The notes beneath the pieces were generated by a model, which searched no databases, was not told where the DNA came from, and saw nothing but the letters and a program-made list of their open reading frames with translations. From the NCBI RefSeq assembly GCF_000472665.1, contig NZ_AXAC01000037.1:1-35375 (forward strand): DNA of 35,375 bases. Reading direction: 5' to 3'. The position numbers and the translations under genes are program-made. Shown here in pieces: positions 33,958 to 35,375 of the stretch. Position 1 is the first letter of the stretch. Every line of letters begins with the position of its first letter. Source of the DNA: Acetobacterium malicum subsp. dehalogenans DSM 11527 (GTDB lineage: Bacteria > Bacillota > Clostridia > Eubacteriales > Eubacteriaceae).

Positions 33958-35040
33958 ATGAATCGAATAATGCGAAATGTTCTTTGTTGCATGACAATAA
34001 CAACAATTCTTTTGACAATTAGCGGGTGTGCTTTCATGAAAAACGAAGAATTGCGTTTTGTAGCGCGAATGGGAAATGGCGTTAATCTTGGCAATTCTCT
34101 AGATGCAACAAATTTGTGGACCTATAAACCGGCGGCAAAAGAATTGGACTATGAAACGTTTTGGGGAAATCCGCCAATTGAAAAAAAACACTTCCAGGCA
34201 ATTTATCAAGCAGGCTTTCAAACCGTTCGCATTCCGGTAACTTGGGAAGATCATCTCAATTCAAATGGAGATATTTCCGAGGTGTGGATGGATCGGGTTC
34301 AGGCAGTTGTGGATATGGCTCTTGAAGAGGGCTTGTTTGTTATTATTGATACCCATCACGAAAGCTGGTTGGATTTGCAAGTCAAAAATGAAACGCAAAT
34401 CGCTGAAAAACTGACCAAAGTTTGGCAGCAGATTGCGATCCGTTTTAAAGACTATGATGAGCGTCTGCTATTTGAAGGAATGAATGAACCCCGTTTAAGA
34501 GATAGCGATGTTGAATGGACAGCTGGAACAACGGAAATGCGTGAGCTGGTCAATCGCTTAAATTCGGTATTTATTGAGACCGTTCGCTCGATTGAAGGAA
34601 ATGAAAAACGTTATTTGCTGATTGGTGCTTATGCAACAAGTAGTTTTTCGGAGGCACTGGAAAGTTTGACTGTTTTAGGAGAACATCTTATTGTTTCCGT
34701 ACATATGTATAGTCCGTATCAGTTTTGTCAAAATGATGAAGGCACAGACGAGTGGAGTGAACTGAATGTGGAGGATACAAAGGAAATTGATGAAGCATTT
34801 ACACAGTTGAATGAAAAATTCATTAAAAAAGGAATACCGGTCATTTTAACTGAATTTGGCTGTACAAATAAACAGAATTTAGAAGCACGAGTTGATTGGG
34901 TGCAATATTATGCACAAAGTGCAAAAAACTATGGGATTGCCTATATTTGGTGGGATAACGGAAGCGATTTTGCACTTTTAGACAGAGATACTGGACAATG
35001 GGAACAGCCAGAAATCGTCAGAATACTTGTGGAAGAGTGA
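33958..35040 (+). CDS. GH5 endoglucanase lipoprotein (CcsZ-like)
   Basis: Secreted glycoside hydrolase family 5 protein, 360 residues. The signal peptide ends in a lipobox ISGC (Cys24), so it should be tethered to the outer face of the membrane. GH5 motifs are GNGVNLGNSLDA, TVRIPVTWEDHL, IDTHHE, FEGMNEPR with acid/base Glu177, HMYSPYQF, and LTEFG with nucleophile Glu299. The closing block YIWWDNG is also typical. It would trim or release the cellulose made by the synthase 25 bases upstream, the role of BcsZ and CcsZ in other cellulose loci. Nutritional cellulose degradation is less likely, since no binding module or dockerin is present. It is the last gene of the operon. Confidence 0.92.
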   Translation: MNRIMRNVLCCMTITTILLTISGCAFMKNEELRFVARMGNGVNLGNSLDATNLWTYKPAAKELDYETFWGNPPIEKKHFQAIYQAGFQTVRIPVTWEDHLNSNGDISEVWMDRVQAVVDMALEEGLFVIIDTHHESWLDLQVKNETQIAEKLTKVWQQIAIRFKDYDERLLFEGMNEPRLRDSDVEWTAGTTEMRELVNRLNSVFIETVRSIEGNEKRYLLIGAYATSSFSEALESLTVLGEHLIVSVHMYSPYQFCQNDEGTDEWSELNVEDTKEIDEAFTQLNEKFIKKGIPVILTEFGCTNKQNLEARVDWVQYYAQSAKNYGIAYIWWDNGSDFALLDRDTGQWEQPEIVRILVEE

Positions 35041-35042
35041 GA

Positions 35043-35090
35043 GCATTGACGTTATCAAAAATAGTTAAGGAGCATAGGAATTGTCAATGC
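35043..35090 (+). repeat. 8-bp inverted repeat after the GH5 gene
   Basis: GCATTGAC (35043-35050) is the exact reverse complement of GTCAATGC (35083-35090), with 32 bases between. There is no T tract, so this is not a classic intrinsic terminator. It could be an operator, a 3'-end structure or chance. It lies between the end of the island and aspS. Confidence 0.35.
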
Positions 35091-35188
35091 CAGTTTACTA
35101 TAACATTTGCAGTTATCAACAAATATTATAATGAAATATAGAAACATTAAGAAGTCTACCTTTCAGCGCTGTTTTTCTGTTTTCTTTC

Positions 35189-35218
35189 TTGACATCATCC
35201 CAAGTTCTTCATTATAAT
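35189..35218 (+). promoter_or_regulatory. Sigma-A promoter of aspS
   Basis: A perfect TTGACA (35189-35194) and a perfect TATAAT (35213-35218) are separated by 18 bases. The expected start near 35225 gives a leader of about 40 bases before aspS. No T-box is present in so short a leader. Confidence 0.85.
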
Positions 35219-35266
35219 ATAAAGGTTAAGAAGATAAAATAAATAACTATATACATCGGAGGTAGA

Positions 35267-35375
35267 ATGAATACTTATTATAGAAATACCATGTGTGGAG
35301 AATTACAAGCAAGTAACGTTGGTCAGGTAGTTGAACTGGCCGGCTGGGCGGATAATCGTCGGAATCTCGGCGGGG
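35267..35375 (+). CDS. aspS: Aspartyl-tRNA synthetase (5' end only)
   Basis: The window ends inside this gene; 36 codons are visible. The start ATG at 35267 follows a strong GGAGGT ribosome binding site. The translated part (MNTYYRNTMCGEL, then VVELAGWADNRRNLGG) matches the N-terminal anticodon-binding OB domain of bacterial AspRS, where a GWV-x-RRRD-x-GG pattern is typical. In many Firmicutes aspS directly follows hisS, which is absent here. AsnRS shares this domain start, but the CGEL opening and the hemZ neighbourhood favour AspRS. Confidence 0.85.
   Translation, partial: MNTYYRNTMCGELQASNVGQVVELAGWADNRRNLGG

Noticed and set aside
35168-35190. CAGCGCTG followed by T-rich sequence as a terminator before aspS
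   Set aside because: The 8-bp palindrome has no loop and cannot form a usable hairpin; the T-rich stretch belongs to the region just before the aspS promoter.
22392-35266. Prophage, transposon or defence island
   Set aside because: No integrase, transposase, structural phage gene, toxin-antitoxin pair or nuclease was seen; all genes fit surface polysaccharide synthesis or its associated membrane module.

Overview
The window reads as a low-to-mid GC, Gram-positive anaerobe of the Clostridia/Eubacteriales. The tig-clpP-clpX-lon-engB and recJ-apt-rel-dtd-hemZ orders, the CxxC-rich anaerobic enzymes and the strong AGGAGG-type ribosome binding sites fit this. An acetogen such as Acetobacterium or Eubacterium is my best guess, from general resemblance only. 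Every convincing gene is on the + strand. I saw no tRNA, rRNA, CRISPR array or insertion sequence.

Housekeeping part (1-22391). livHMGF (104-3463) is a branched-chain amino acid ABC transporter whose binding-protein gene must lie outside the window; a strong terminator closes it. Next comes a protein quality-control block (tig, clpP, clpX, lon, engB) with a near-consensus promoter before tig, a large multibranched terminator between clpX and lon, and another terminator after engB. Then follow queG, gltX, secD and secF (terminator after secF), and a recJ-apt-rel-dtd-MBL hydrolase-hemZ run. Several starts were moved to fit ribosome binding sites (livH, tig, lon, engB, secF, recJ).

Accessory part (22392-35040). 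Between hemZ and aspS, where many clostridia carry hisS, sits a 12.5-kb surface-polysaccharide operon. A sigma-A-type promoter leads into a class I cyclic-di-GMP (GEMM-I) riboswitch and an intrinsic terminator. Ten genes follow in one direction with no internal terminator: a coiled-coil protein with a C-terminal VTC (polyphosphate polymerase) domain; a DUF4956 membrane protein; a 180-aa membrane protein; a second DUF4956 protein; a membrane-anchored CotH-like kinase; a 57-aa membrane peptide missed by simple ORF length cut-offs; an MBOAT O-acyltransferase (AlgI type); an AlgJ/AlgX-like DHHW/SGNH protein; a BcsA-like cellulose synthase with two PilZ-type domains; and a GH5 endoglucanase lipoprotein.

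The last four resemble the acetylated-cellulose machineries (Pseudomonas wss; C. difficile ccs). The first five form a VTC/DUF4956/CotH module of unknown function. Cyclic-di-GMP would act twice: on transcription through the riboswitch and on the synthase through PilZ. The link between a polyphosphate-polymerase module, an extracytoplasmic CotH kinase and a c-di-GMP-gated cellulose synthase is the most novel feature. A sigma-A promoter and the 5' end of aspS close the window.
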